64,000 nucleotides of DNA from CAYMGM01 sp964390005 (GTDB taxonomy: Bacteria; Pseudomonadota; Alphaproteobacteria; UBA9219): NCBI GenBank assembly GCA_964390005.1, contig CAYMGM010000006.1:42445-106444 (forward strand), given 5' to 3'. Shown here piece after piece: positions 52,751 to 62,273 of this stretch. Within the stretch, counting starts at the first letter, position 1; each line of letters opens with the position of its first letter. Position numbers and translations under genes: made by a program. Below the pieces are notes generated by a model. The model was not told the origin of the DNA. It saw only the letters and a program-made list of their open reading frames with translations, and did not search any database.

Positions 52751-52759
52751 AGCTTTTAC

Positions 52760-53992
52760 TTAAACAATTTGTTTAGCTTTGGCCAAGGACCGGGCGTGAA
52801 CGCCAAGAACCCCCAGGAACCCTTCGGAATCCTTGTGATCGAAATCGCCATCACCTTCCATAGATCCGTCTGCAGAAAACAGAGAATGCGGCGCCTGAGA
52901 AGCACAAACATAAGAAACGGATCCTTTATACAAAGAAACCGTTATCTCTCCCGTTATGAGGTCAGCCGTCTCTTTGATGGCTTTTTGCGCCATGCGTGAA
53001 CCGACATCATTCCAGTATCCCTGATAAAGTTGCTTGGTTAGATAATCGGACAAAACATCAAAGAGTTCGCGCGCCCGACGATCAAGCACAAGCTGCAAAA
53101 GAAACGCATAGGCCGTCCCCAAAAGTTCCATCCCCGGCGCTTCGTAAATGCCGCGAGACTTCACCCCAACGAAGCGGTTTTCGACAAGATGCAACCCAAT
53201 TCCAATTCCATGCTTGCCGCCAAGCTCGTTCGCAATTTGCATCGCAGCTAAAGCGTCAACGGGCTTTCCGTCAATCGCCGTCGGCCAACCATTTTTAAAT
53301 GTAAAGGTAACCTGCTGCGCTTCATCCGGCGCCTGTTCGGGCCACGCGCCCATTTCAGGCGAGACAAAATGAGCCGGTGTTGTCAGTTCTTCCAGCTTTC
53401 CACCTTCGTGGGTAAGGCCCAACATGTTCGCGTCCGTCGAATACGGCTTATCGCGTGTCGCTTTAATCGGAAGGCCATGCTGCTCGCAATATGCGATCAT
53501 CTGCTGCCGCCCGGGGAAAAGGCTTAAAAAGGCTTCGTCCCGCCAAGGCGCGTAAACCTGCAAAGACGGATCCAACATATTCGCAATAAGCTGAAAACGG
53601 ACTTGATCATTGCCGCGTCCCGTTGCGCCATGGCTGATGATCTTGATGCCTTTTTCTTTAACGGCTTCAACCATGCCTTTGGTCGTCACTTGCCGTCCCA
53701 AGGGGGTCGTGCACCAATACCGGCCTTCATAACAAGTTTGAGCTTGGATGCCTTGAATACCGATAGCCGCCATCTCTTTTTGCAAGGGCATGCCGACAAA
53801 ATCAACGGCGCCGCAAGCCCGCATACGTTTTTCGATCGCGCTAAAATCCGTTTCATCCGGCTGACCAAGATCCGCCGTGAAACAGACAACTTTGACGCCT
53901 TGCTGCGTCATCCAATGCGTAATCGTACAGCTATCAAGCCCACCGGAAGCGGCAAAAGCAATCGTCTGTCCTTTAAGGTCATTGATATTCAT
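52760..53992 (-). CDS. argG: Argininosuccinate synthase
   Basis: Joins citrulline and aspartate with ATP in arginine synthesis. 410 residues. The P-loop AFAASGGLDSCTITHWM is at 13-29; HGATGRGNDQVRF, then SRGIYEAPGMELLGTAYAFL are substrate contacts. Start ATG at 53992 with GGAG-type site (GAGAAAAA). No other arg gene is adjacent. It is followed by a strong nested terminator. Confidence 0.96.
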   Translation of the reverse strand: MNINDLKGQTIAFAASGGLDSCTITHWMTQQGVKVVCFTADLGQPDETDFSAIEKRMRACGAVDFVGMPLQKEMAAIGIQGIQAQTCYEGRYWCTTPLGRQVTTKGMVEAVKEKGIKIISHGATGRGNDQVRFQLIANMLDPSLQVYAPWRDEAFLSLFPGRQQMIAYCEQHGLPIKATRDKPYSTDANMLGLTHEGGKLEELTTPAHFVSPEMGAWPEQAPDEAQQVTFTFKNGWPTAIDGKPVDALAAMQIANELGGKHGIGIGLHLVENRFVGVKSRGIYEAPGMELLGTAYAFLLQLVLDRRARELFDVLSDYLTKQLYQGYWNDVGSRMAQKAIKETADLITGEITVSLYKGSVSYVCASQAPHSLFSADGSMEGDGDFDHKDSEGFLGVLGVHARSLAKAKQIV

Positions 53993-54224
53993 TTTTTCTC
54001 CTCATGGGCGTTGCGCCCTGAATGATGTGTTAACAAGCTCTCTCCATCGGAAGATGGAAAAGAATTTAAATCAAATTTTGGGGAGGACAACAGATATCGT
54101 GCGCCAGTCAGGCGCGTCGCAAAAGCTTGGAGAAGCGATTGAAGACATAACTGATCATAGCAAGCAGGCTAAAGGACAGCGCTCTATTATGCAATAGATA
54201 TTTTCGCACGCTTATCCATTTGCC
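53993..54224. other. argG upstream region
   Basis: 232 bases before argG on the minus strand, with AT-rich stretches and no supported gene. Together with the repeat element at 54225 it makes the 459-base gap before the next gene. An open frame running across it is a shadow of argG. Confidence 0.45.
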
Positions 54225-54451
54225 CCGGCGTGGTGCCGGACTGGGCCCGGGGCCATTTTGTTTGAGCTCATCGGCTTCATTGAGGTATGCGCTTTTATCC
54301 TGCGCCGTCTTTTCCTTTTGTGTCATCCCAGCGAAGGCGGAGATGACGAATGGGGGAGGATGGCGTGCCGACACCACCAATGCTGCAGAACGGCACTGCA
54401 TACCTCAATGAAGCCGATAAGCCCCAACAGATGCCCCCGGCGGCACGCCGG
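54225..54451 (+). repeat. MITE-like element with terminal inverted repeats
   Basis: Left end CCGGCGTGGTGCCGG (54225-54239) mirrors the right end CCGGCGGCACGCCGG (about 54437-54451) with two mismatches. Inside, ATCGGCTTCATTGAGGTATG plus C (54270-54290) is repeated perfectly in inverse at 54398-54418, and a decayed palindrome GTCATCCCAGCGAAGGCGGA stands at 54322. It ends exactly before the stop codon of the downstream-facing unknown gene. No transposase is present. Confidence 0.75.
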
Positions 54452-55135
54452 TTAGATACCGCTGCCGGGTTTGAAGTTGACGGCAACGCCTTTTTGGGCT
54501 TGCTGATGAGTGGTGGCGACGTATTGCTGGGCCGCGGCGGCTTGCATCACTTGTCCATAATCCGTGGGGGCGCGATTCGATGATGTTTTTTCGGCTGCCA
54601 ATAGATTGAACATAATGCCGGGTAAACCACCGTCCACAACGTCGCCGCTGCGAATGCCTTCGTCCGTGTGCTCTTTCGGGCCCCAGAAAAGCTCGGTGAT
54701 ACGTGAATCGCCGCCTTTCTTCTTTTTCTTTTTAATGGGCAGGCCGGTTTCTTCGTCAAACTCTTCCGGCTCGTTCGGATCTTCCCATTTGCATTCGCGC
54801 CAATCGACATACAGAAAATCTTGAATGGCCTGCGAGACAAAAGGCAGGTTCGCCAATAATTCGCGAAACATTGTCGCCGACGCCATAATGGCTTCTTCTT
54901 CCAGCTTCTTCACTTCGGCTTTTTGCTCGTCAGTAGAAAGGCCTTTGCGGGCCGCCATGACGGGAACCATGCAATTGTCTTTGAGCTTTTTAGACCAAAA
55001 AGCGGCTTGTTCGCTGCGCTCGTTTTCGCCATTTTCTTTGTAGATATCGGCAATGGTGCGGAAGCGTTTGACAAGACATTCGCTCCAGTACCACCAATCG
55101 TTAAACGGAGCGCGCTGGCTATAGGTCGTGGCCAT
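54452..55135 (-). CDS. Unrecognised protein A, paralogue of protein B
   Basis: 227 residues, no signal peptide or membrane helix. N-terminal module FNDWWYWSECLVKRFRTIAD (about 11-30), a helical middle, then TELFWGPKEHTDEGIRSGDV and DGGLPGIMFNLLAAEKTSSN (about 148-188), with a Lys-rich insert (KKKKKK) between. The tail is Gln/Ala-rich. The same N- and C-terminal blocks occur in protein B, so the two are paralogues that arose by tandem duplication. I recognise no known family. Its stop codon abuts a MITE-like element. Confidence 0.8.
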   Translation of the reverse strand: MATTYSQRAPFNDWWYWSECLVKRFRTIADIYKENGENERSEQAAFWSKKLKDNCMVPVMAARKGLSTDEQKAEVKKLEEEAIMASATMFRELLANLPFVSQAIQDFLYVDWRECKWEDPNEPEEFDEETGLPIKKKKKKGGDSRITELFWGPKEHTDEGIRSGDVVDGGLPGIMFNLLAAEKTSSNRAPTDYGQVMQAAAAQQYVATTHQQAQKGVAVNFKPGSGI

Positions 55136-55225
55136 GAGGTACCCTCTTTAAAATAAGATCCTGTAAAATAAGATTTACACGTCGCCGGGTCAAATGTTGC
55201 AGCGAAAACGTTAATCGACAAAACG

Positions 55226-55846
55226 TTAATCGACGCGGCCCGCGGTGCGTAAAAACGAGCCGTTGCGGCGGCCCCAGCGGCGCGCCAGCTCTTCGCGTTG
55301 CAGTTTTTGCGTGCTTTTGGGCGGTTTTTCTTCGCGCGGCGCGCGGGAATCGCCCATGGCTTCACGCTCAAGCAGTAAATCGATAACGGCAGGAAGGCGG
55401 CCATGAACCGGTTGACCGCTGCCGATACCTTCGGCTTCGCGCCCGTCCGGGCCGCGGAAAAGCTCGGTTGCCAGGCGGCCCGTGCAGTTTTCAAACCACG
55501 GTGATTTCAGCAAAAGCTGCATATCTTCGGATAACGAAGGTAAGCGGTGCAGAACGCTTTGAAAATGAGGCTCAAGCGACGCGATAATATCTTCGTCGCG
55601 TGTGGTAAGCTCGTCAGCAGAAAGGCGCGGACTTGCCATGTCCGCTTCATCGGTCAGCGTGTGTAAATGGCGCAAAACCTCAACCGTTTGGCGGATTTTG
55701 AATTGCTTTTCATCTTCCGGCATAAAAACATCCGGAAAGGGCGGTTTGTTGAAGACGTGGACAATGGTGGTCAGCCGGTCGATGATAACCTGTGACCAAT
55801 ATAACCACTCTTCGAAAGACGGTTTTATTTTTGCCTGCTCTGTCAT
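55226..55846 (-). CDS. Unrecognised protein B, paralogue of protein A
   Basis: 206 residues. FEEWLYWSQVIIDRLTTIVH (about 11-30) aligns with protein A, and TELFRGPDGREAEGIGSGQP with VHGRLPAVIDLLLERE (about 130-165) matches its C-terminal block. The basic tail (LARRWGRRNGSFLRTAGR) differs. It lies 90 bases upstream of protein A and 88 bases downstream of aroC on the same strand, so an operon of three is possible. Function unknown. Confidence 0.8.
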   Translation of the reverse strand: MTEQAKIKPSFEEWLYWSQVIIDRLTTIVHVFNKPPFPDVFMPEDEKQFKIRQTVEVLRHLHTLTDEADMASPRLSADELTTRDEDIIASLEPHFQSVLHRLPSLSEDMQLLLKSPWFENCTGRLATELFRGPDGREAEGIGSGQPVHGRLPAVIDLLLEREAMGDSRAPREEKPPKSTQKLQREELARRWGRRNGSFLRTAGRVD

Positions 55847-55934
55847 ATGTCCACCGCGCCAGGGATAAGGTGAAAAATAACCGAGCTTTTATATTGTTTC
55901 AAGCGCTTAATTTGTTTGTAATAATAATCTTAGC

Positions 55935-57035
55935 TCATTTTATAGTTGGTTTTCTTGTTAATGCGTTGGCGCGCAACAAACAATCCGCCAAGACACAGGC
56001 AACCATCGCCTCGGCAACCGGAACGGCGCGCATGCCGACGCATGGGTCGTGCCGCCCTTGGGTTGAAACGTTAACTTCTTGGCCGTCGGTTGTGACGCTT
56101 GGCATGGGGTGAAGCATAGAAGGCGTTGGCTTCACGGCCAGGCGGGCCACAATATCTTGGCCATTGGAAATGCCGCCTAAAATCCCGCCCGCGTGATTGG
56201 TTAAAAAGGTGGGCGCGCCATCGGGGCCGTTGCGCATTGCGTCGGCAGCTTTGTCGCCGGTCAGGGCCGCAAGGCCAAAGCCATCGCCGATTTCGACCCC
56301 TTTGACAGCGTTAATCGACATTAAGGCTCCGGCGAGATTGGCATCCAGCTTGTCGTAAAGGGGGTCGCCAAGACCTGCCGGAAAGCCGCTGGCAATGACC
56401 TCAATCACCGCGCCGACGGACAGGCCTTGTTTGCGCAAGGCTTCAAGATCGGTCTCGAAGTCTTTGGCCGCCTTGGCATCTGGGCAAAAGAAGGGATTTG
56501 TTTCGATGCAGGCCCAATCCCATGCCGCACGGTTTATCTGGCGCGGGCCCATCTGGACCATCGCGCCGCGGATCTGAGGGGCTGCCCCCAAGAAATGGCG
56601 AATGACCTGCATGGCCACGCCGCCCGCGGCTACGCGGCAGGCTGTTTCGCGCGCCGACGACCGCCCACCGCCCCGGTAATCGCGCACGCCATATTTGACC
56701 TGATAGGTGTAATCGGCGTGTCCGGGGCGATAAATATCTTTAATCGCTGCATAATCTTTCGACCGCGTGTCGGCGTTCTCGATCAAAAGGCTGATTGGGG
56801 TGCCGGTTGTGACGCCTTCGAAAACGCCAGACAAGATCTGGACTTGATCGGCTTCACGGCGCTGGGTCGTCAAGTGAGACTGACCCGGGCGGCGGCGATC
56901 CAAGAAAGGTTGCAGGATTTCAGGCGTCAGAGAAAGGCCCGGGGGGCAACCATCAATGACAACGCCAATGGCGGGACCGTGGCTTTCGCCCCAGCTGGTA
57001 AACCGAAAAATGGTTCCAAAACTGTTGCTTGCCAT
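55935..57035 (-). CDS. aroC: Chorismate synthase
   Basis: Last shared step of aromatic amino acid synthesis, FMN-dependent. 366 residues. FTSWGESHGPAIGVVIDGCP opens the protein; RRPGQSHLTTQRREADQVQI and YRGGGRSSARETACRVAAG are diagnostic, with ATGEVV-free C-terminal HDPCVGMRAVPVAEAM. Forty-eight bases after fabI on the same strand. Confidence 0.96.
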   Translation of the reverse strand: MASNSFGTIFRFTSWGESHGPAIGVVIDGCPPGLSLTPEILQPFLDRRRPGQSHLTTQRREADQVQILSGVFEGVTTGTPISLLIENADTRSKDYAAIKDIYRPGHADYTYQVKYGVRDYRGGGRSSARETACRVAAGGVAMQVIRHFLGAAPQIRGAMVQMGPRQINRAAWDWACIETNPFFCPDAKAAKDFETDLEALRKQGLSVGAVIEVIASGFPAGLGDPLYDKLDANLAGALMSINAVKGVEIGDGFGLAALTGDKAADAMRNGPDGAPTFLTNHAGGILGGISNGQDIVARLAVKPTPSMLHPMPSVTTDGQEVNVSTQGRHDPCVGMRAVPVAEAMVACVLADCLLRANALTRKPTIK

Positions 57036-57083
57036 GAGATCCTTAACCTTTGGTTTAAATGGTTGCCCGCCCTTAAGGCTTTG

Positions 57084-57950
57084 TTAAGCTTTCTGCGAAG
57101 CGGCGTAGTCGCCCATCAAATGCGCGATAGCTTCCGCTTCGTCAACGGCCAGCATGCCGACATTGTGATAGCCAGCATCGACATGCAGCACTTCGCCCGT
57201 CATGCCGCTGCCCAAATCGCTGAGCAGGTACAAAGCGGTGTTTCCGACCTCAATCGTCGTGACATTTTTACGGAGCGGCGCATTAATCTCGTTCCAACGC
57301 AGGATGCAGCGAAAATCGCCGATGCCGCTGGCGGCCAAGGTCTTAATAGGGCCTGCCGAGATCGCATTCACGCGCACCTTTTTTGGCCCCAAATCGACCG
57401 ACAGATAGCGGACGCTGGCTTCCAGCGCGGCTTTGGCGACACCCATGACGTTGTAATGCGGCATGACGCGCTCGGCCCCGATATAGGTCAAGGTCACGAG
57501 CGAGCCGCCCTCTTTCATCAAAGGCAGGGCGCGTTGCGCGACGGCCGTAAAGGAATAGCAAGAGATGTCCATGGTGCGCAAAAAGTTGGCACGCGTGGTA
57601 TCGACATAATGGCCGTCGAGCTCGGTTTTGTCGGAATAGGCAATGCCATGAACGACAAAATCCAGATGGCCCCATTTTTCTTTAATATCGCTGAAAAGCT
57701 TGTCCAGGCTTTCTTCATCGGTGACGTCGCAAGGCGCCAGAAACGGCGCATTGAGCGACTGCGCCAAAGGAGCCACACGTTTGTAAAGAGCGTCCCCCTG
57801 ATACGTAAAGGCCAGTTCGGCGCCATTGGCGGCAGCGACTTGGGCGATACCCCAAGCCAGCGAACGATCATTGGCCACACCCATAATAAGACCGCGTTTG
57901 CCAGCTAAAAGATTTCCGGCTAGGGGCGCGTGTTGCTCTTTCTGTTCCAT
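57084..57950 (-). CDS. fabI: Enoyl-[acyl-carrier-protein] reductase FabI
   Basis: Final reductive step of each fatty-acid elongation round, NADH-dependent SDR type. 288 residues. The glycine-poor cofactor loop GLIMGVANDRSLAWGIAQ is typical of FabI, and YNVMGVAKAALEASVRYLS holds the Tyr-x6-Lys pair. The tail SGMTGEVLHVDAGYHNVGM agrees. The gene is followed by aroC and precedes it in one operon. Confidence 0.96.
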   Translation of the reverse strand: MEQKEQHAPLAGNLLAGKRGLIMGVANDRSLAWGIAQVAAANGAELAFTYQGDALYKRVAPLAQSLNAPFLAPCDVTDEESLDKLFSDIKEKWGHLDFVVHGIAYSDKTELDGHYVDTTRANFLRTMDISCYSFTAVAQRALPLMKEGGSLVTLTYIGAERVMPHYNVMGVAKAALEASVRYLSVDLGPKKVRVNAISAGPIKTLAASGIGDFRCILRWNEINAPLRKNVTTIEVGNTALYLLSDLGSGMTGEVLHVDAGYHNVGMLAVDEAEAIAHLMGDYAASQKA

Positions 57951-58124
57951 GTTCTTTCCTCGTAACCTATAAAAGCTCTGATTCTATGATGATACGCTTT
58001 AACGCTTGGCCTCACTGTACACATTCCCTTTTTAAAGACAACCCAGAGCAAGGGACCATAGCGCATATTGATTTTTCTTACTGGGGCTCTACGATAAGGA
58101 GACTTTTTTGAATGGGTAGGGATA

Positions 58125-59024
58125 ATGACCATTTACGGCGGATTGGATGTCGGCGGCACAACCATTCGGGCGGCGGCCTTTACAGAACAAGGCGATAAGG
58201 TTTGCGAAAAGATTATCCCTGTGCCTCAAAGCTTTGAAAGTTTTGTTGAGGGATGCCAGTACCTTGCGCAGTTTCTCGACGAAGAATCAGGTGAGAAGGT
58301 CTCAATCGGTATTGCCTTTCCAGGACCCATTTTTCAGGATACGGGCACCGTCGATGCGGCCAATTTACGTTTTTTAACCGGGCACCCCCTGCGCGATGCG
58401 CTGGAGGCCAAGCTGGGCCGAAAGGTCAAAATGGCAAATGATGCCAATTGCTTAGTCTTGGCCGAGGCAACAGACGGGGCGGGGCAAGGCTATCGGACCG
58501 TTTTTGGGCTCGTCGTCGGAACGGGCGTTGGCGGCGGCTATGTTTGCTATGGGCATTTGATTGAAGGCGCCAACGGTTATGCCGCCGAAATCGGGCATTT
58601 GCCCTTGCCTTTTGCGGGGCCCGAAGATGGACTTGGCGTTTTATGCCGTTGTGGTCAGAACTGCCTTGAAAAGCACATTTCCGGCCCGGCCTTGGCGCGC
58701 CTTTATTTTGAGCGTACCGGCCAAGCGGCGGAGCCCCCGGAAATTGCCGCGGCGGCGAAGGCTGGTGATCAAGAGGCACAGGCGACGCTCAACCAATATT
58801 TTGAGTCGTTTGCCAAAGGCATGGTCACGATCTTAGCCAGTTTTGATCCGCAAGTGATCGTCTTAAGCGGCGGCCTGATCAATCTTCCGGGCCTTTTTGA
58901 TGAGATTCCCGCACGCTGGAACAAGTACAGCTATGTCAAAGATCCTCAAACCGCTTTTGTCCCCGCCATTCATGGCGAGCTCGCTTGCGTGCGTGGGGCC
59001 GCTTGGTTGTGGCGCGCGGTTTAA
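58125..59024 (+). CDS. ROK-family sugar kinase
   Basis: 299 residues. ATP site YGGLDVGGTTIRAAAFTEQG at 4-23, GIAFPGPI, then NDANCLVLAEA and EIGHLPL. The zinc motif CRCGQNCLEKHISGPAL (about 174-190) belongs to the NagK/fructokinase/glucokinase ROK branch. Sugar specificity cannot be fixed. The ribosome site is AGGGATA. No transporter or regulator of the ROK type adjoins. Confidence 0.9.
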   Translation: MTIYGGLDVGGTTIRAAAFTEQGDKVCEKIIPVPQSFESFVEGCQYLAQFLDEESGEKVSIGIAFPGPIFQDTGTVDAANLRFLTGHPLRDALEAKLGRKVKMANDANCLVLAEATDGAGQGYRTVFGLVVGTGVGGGYVCYGHLIEGANGYAAEIGHLPLPFAGPEDGLGVLCRCGQNCLEKHISGPALARLYFERTGQAAEPPEIAAAAKAGDQEAQATLNQYFESFAKGMVTILASFDPQVIVLSGGLINLPGLFDEIPARWNKYSYVKDPQTAFVPAIHGELACVRGAAWLWRAV

Positions 59025-59034
59025 GAAAGAGGCT

Positions 59035-59661
59035 TCAGCGCGCCATGTTCCATAGAAAAGTGAACTGATCGCGAAAGGTCTGGGCGAGGGCTGCGTTTTT
59101 AATCAATAGAACCTCGCGCGTGCGCCATTGAAGAAAACCAACGCGGTTGGCGTACACGACGTAAGCAATCGTCCCAAGAGCTTCTTGCGGTAAACGCCGA
59201 TAGACGGCTTGGTCTTTGTTCTTGGGTGGGGCGCTTTGTTGCGTCACAAGATAACGTTCGCGAAACCCCGTTTTGGACATATGCGCGTAAAACCGTTTGT
59301 TTTGACCCGCATCGGCAAGGTCGAAAAAGACCTCGTCCGTGACGACATTTAAAACTTCATCGGCGGGGCTTTTCATCAAACGAAGGCAATCATCGGTGAG
59401 GCGACGGATAAAATCAGGGCCTTCGAAACGCTGCGTTTCAAAAAGATCTTCCTTCATTTCGACACCGCGTTGTCCGCGAAAATGAAGGCCGGCCTCTTCG
59501 CAACTTTGCTTGATTTTTTGAAGCGTCGTTGCGCGTGGATTCGCTTTCTCGCTTTCAAGGCGAAGAACAACATTTGGGTGCAGCCCCGCCGCCCGTGCAA
59601 GATCGGCCTGTGTCCAGCCCAAAAGGGCGCGTGCAGCTTTGATCTGTCGTGCCGTAACCAC
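59035..59661 (-). CDS. XRE-type HTH regulator with TrmB-like C-terminal domain
   Basis: 208 residues from a GTG at 59661, chosen because AGGA lies 9 bases upstream; an in-frame ATG at 59694 has no site. The helix-turn-helix is about 4-58 (ARALLGWTQADLARAAGLHP; RLESEKANPRATTLQKI). The C-terminal part, with EVLNVVTDEVFFDLADAGQN and YVVYANRVGFLQWRTREVLL, recalls the PLD-like ligand domain at the end of TrmB regulators. Ligand unknown. It is divergent from the solute-binding-like gene. Confidence 0.8.
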   Translation of the reverse strand: MVTARQIKAARALLGWTQADLARAAGLHPNVVLRLESEKANPRATTLQKIKQSCEEAGLHFRGQRGVEMKEDLFETQRFEGPDFIRRLTDDCLRLMKSPADEVLNVVTDEVFFDLADAGQNKRFYAHMSKTGFRERYLVTQQSAPPKNKDQAVYRRLPQEALGTIAYVVYANRVGFLQWRTREVLLIKNAALAQTFRDQFTFLWNMAR

Positions 59662-59769
59662 TTTTTTGTGTCCTATAAGGTATAATTTACACACTATAAA
59701 CGCGAATATATTGCTTTCAAAGCCTTAATAAACGCTTGTGAGACATCCCTTTTCAAAAGAGGTCGAAAA

Positions 59770-60645
59770 ATGTCTCAAGAAAAGCGTTTTGTCTTTGAAA
59801 GTGGGCTTTTCATCGGAGGGATGGCGGCTGTTTTCTGTCTTCTTTTTTTGAAAACAACGCCGTTGGAACGCCCCGAAAGCGCCTATGAACGTGTGGCCCG
59901 GACGATGACACTGCAATGCGGTTATATTGTCAGCCCCCCGTTCGTCGAGGTCGCGCCCAACACGGGGCAATTGACGGGGATGGATGTTCTTTATGCGGAA
60001 AGAATGGCTTCGTTGCTGGGGCTTTCCATCGTTTGGCATGAAATCGTTATGGGCAATCAAGTTCAAGACCTGCGCTCTGGCAAAGTCGATGCCGTTTGCG
60101 CGGGCGAAGGCCCCTTGATCGCTTCGATGACGATGTATTTACGCTATTCCCGCCCCAAGGCGTGGTTTCCGATCCATATGTATGTACGGGCGCAAGATCA
60201 CCGCTTTGATGGCCTGCGCGACGATGTTTTAAAGAAAGCCAATCTTTCTACCATCAAAATAGCGATGATGGATGGCGATGTTTCAGCCGATTTTGCGCAC
60301 AGGCTGTTTCCGCGAGCGGGCAAGGATTCTTTGCCTCAAACCGCCTCGATGGGACAGCTTTATATGGAAGTCGTCAGCGGAAAAGCCGATTTTGTCATCG
60401 ACGATCCTTTTACGGCGGGGGCTTTTCAAGCCCAGCATCCCGGCGACTTGCGGCAAGTCCAACTGGATCGCCCTTTTGCCGTTATTCCGGCTCAACTCTC
60501 TGTCTTGCGCGGCGAAGAAGCTTTGGGAAACCTTTTTGACGATGGCATTCTTTTGATGCAAGCGCGCGGCTTGGCCGATTTGGTCCTTTCCCGTTATGAA
60601 AAGGCCTATCCTCAAAGCATCTGGCGCGATTTTAAGCCGTTTTAG
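59770..60645 (+). CDS. Membrane-anchored solute-binding-like protein
   Basis: 291 residues. A single helix about 11-28 anchors the protein. The rest has the type 3 periplasmic-binding fold: MTLQCGYIVSPPFVEVAPNT, then LTGMDVLYAERMASLLGLSI and VQDLRSGKVDAVCAGEG. GKADFVIDDPFTAGAF comes from the second lobe. No ABC permease adjoins, so it may serve as a sensor or an orphan binding protein. Divergent promoter region with the HTH regulator, which may control it. Confidence 0.8.
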   Translation: MSQEKRFVFESGLFIGGMAAVFCLLFLKTTPLERPESAYERVARTMTLQCGYIVSPPFVEVAPNTGQLTGMDVLYAERMASLLGLSIVWHEIVMGNQVQDLRSGKVDAVCAGEGPLIASMTMYLRYSRPKAWFPIHMYVRAQDHRFDGLRDDVLKKANLSTIKIAMMDGDVSADFAHRLFPRAGKDSLPQTASMGQLYMEVVSGKADFVIDDPFTAGAFQAQHPGDLRQVQLDRPFAVIPAQLSVLRGEEALGNLFDDGILLMQARGLADLVLSRYEKAYPQSIWRDFKPF

Positions 60646-60925
60646 ACTGGGCGCGGCGATAAAACCTGCCAAGCCTGGTCTGAGAGGTAAGATCGGAAAG
60701 ATCGTTCATTTATAGCCTGTTAAGGCAAGACGACCCTATCGCAGCATGACAGCCGTATTCTGGTCAAGATTTGTTGAGAAAAAGTCGAATACAACAAGAC
60801 CCAACAGCGGCGGATCTTGAATCTTTGCCTTTTGGGGGGAAAGTGCCTAAAACAGGATTCTGCCTCCACCTGTGCGTGAAAGGCTCTTTAAAAGGTTTTG
60901 TTTGTTTGCTGGGATCGAGACGCTC

Positions 60926-62254
60926 ATGACACCGCCGAAAAATCGCCGCCCTTCACGGACGCCCGCGGAAAAGATGGAACAACCTGTTGATGTAAAAGAA
61001 GAACAGGTTTTTACCCCGACGGCTGCGCCCGTAACCTATGATGGCTATGCGCCGTCATCGGAAGACAGCGCCGCGCCCGAGGCCCCGCCTTCTTACGCCG
61101 CGCGCGAGCGGACAGCCGATTATGCTGATCAACAACGCCGTTCGACCCGCCAGCGTGTGGCCGAGCCCGAATATGACCGGACAGGCGATATTTTGCGCTA
61201 TGCGCGCCAACAGCGCGGCGAATCGATTGCCACCATTGCCGATTATTTGCGCATCCGCCCAGGCTTTTTAGAAGCCCTTGAAGCCTGCCGGTATGAAGAT
61301 TTGCCTGCCGACGCCTATGTGATCGGCTTTTTGCGCAGCTATGCCATTTATTTGGGATTCGACGGCAAAACGGCCATCGATCATTACCGGCGCGAAATGG
61401 CTGGACGGCGGCGCAAGCCTCAATTGGCGATGCCGCAGCCTGTGGCCGAATCGCGCGCGCCCAGCGTCGCTATTTTAATCGCTGCCGTTGCCGCGGCTTT
61501 GCTGATTTACGGGATTTGGTACGTGTTTTCGACATCGGACCGCGCCGCCGTTTCTTTGCCGCCGCCGATGCCTGAAACCGCGGTTGAGGAACAAGTGGCG
61601 CCTGCTGCTGAAAATGCTGGGGCGGCCACAGCCCCCGAAACAGCGCCCGAGGCTTCACAAGGCGCTGCGCCTGCCGCCGCTGCGCCCGGAAACGACGCGC
61701 AGCAACCAGCGCCTGCCGCTGCGGGCGCTCAGCCGCCTTCGTCGCAGCCGCAATCGTCTCAACCGGCAGCAACAACGCCAGAGGCCAATCCGCCCGCCGC
61801 GACACCGGCTCAACCAGCGGCGAATGCACCTGTTCAACAGCCTGCGCCGGCGACGACAAGCCCTGCCCCCGCGCCGCAGCCTTCTGCGGCGGTTCCCTTG
61901 ACGCCTGCGCCAGCTCAAGTCAACGTGGCATCTGCCGGGCAGCGCCTTGTTTTAAAGGCCACGAAAGAGTGCTGGATTCAAGTCAGTGATTCAACCGGCA
62001 AAGTTTGGGTCGATAAAACAATGAAGGCAGGCGACACCTACACGCCGCCTACCGATAAAAAGGATTTGAAGCTCACGATCGGCAATGTGAAGGGGCTTGA
62101 TATTGTCGTCGATGGCGCGGTGCTCAAGCCTTTATCGACCGACGGGCGGGTTTTGCGCGGCATCGCGCTGGATCCCGATACCTTAAAATCGCGCGCTGGC
62201 GTGGCGACGCCTTCCCATGAAGCAGCGCCGGCTTCCAACGCTGAAGAAGATTGA
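60926..62254 (+). CDS. RodZ-like HTH and DUF4115 membrane protein
   Basis: 442 residues from the ATG at 60926. Disordered N-terminus, then HTH_25 about 85-145 (TGDILRYARQQRGESIATIA; IGFLRSYAIYLGFD), a membrane helix about 179-200, a Pro/Ala/Gln linker about 205-330, and a periplasmic DUF4115 about 335-420 (LVLKATKECWIQVSDSTGKV). This is the RodZ layout, the MreB-linked cell-shape protein. RodZ-like genes next to ispG are conserved in alphaproteobacteria. A GTG at 60872 is an alternative start. Confidence 0.88.
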   Translation: MTPPKNRRPSRTPAEKMEQPVDVKEEQVFTPTAAPVTYDGYAPSSEDSAAPEAPPSYAARERTADYADQQRRSTRQRVAEPEYDRTGDILRYARQQRGESIATIADYLRIRPGFLEALEACRYEDLPADAYVIGFLRSYAIYLGFDGKTAIDHYRREMAGRRRKPQLAMPQPVAESRAPSVAILIAAVAAALLIYGIWYVFSTSDRAAVSLPPPMPETAVEEQVAPAAENAGAATAPETAPEASQGAAPAAAAPGNDAQQPAPAAAGAQPPSSQPQSSQPAATTPEANPPAATPAQPAANAPVQQPAPATTSPAPAPQPSAAVPLTPAPAQVNVASAGQRLVLKATKECWIQVSDSTGKVWVDKTMKAGDTYTPPTDKKDLKLTIGNVKGLDIVVDGAVLKPLSTDGRVLRGIALDPDTLKSRAGVATPSHEAAPASNAEED

Positions 62255-62273
62255 TCGAAAAAGGAGAAGACGC

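Noticed and set aside
52131..54433. CRISPR-like array
   Set aside because: Core units have unequal spacing, inverted members and no uniform unique spacers; no cas gene in the window.
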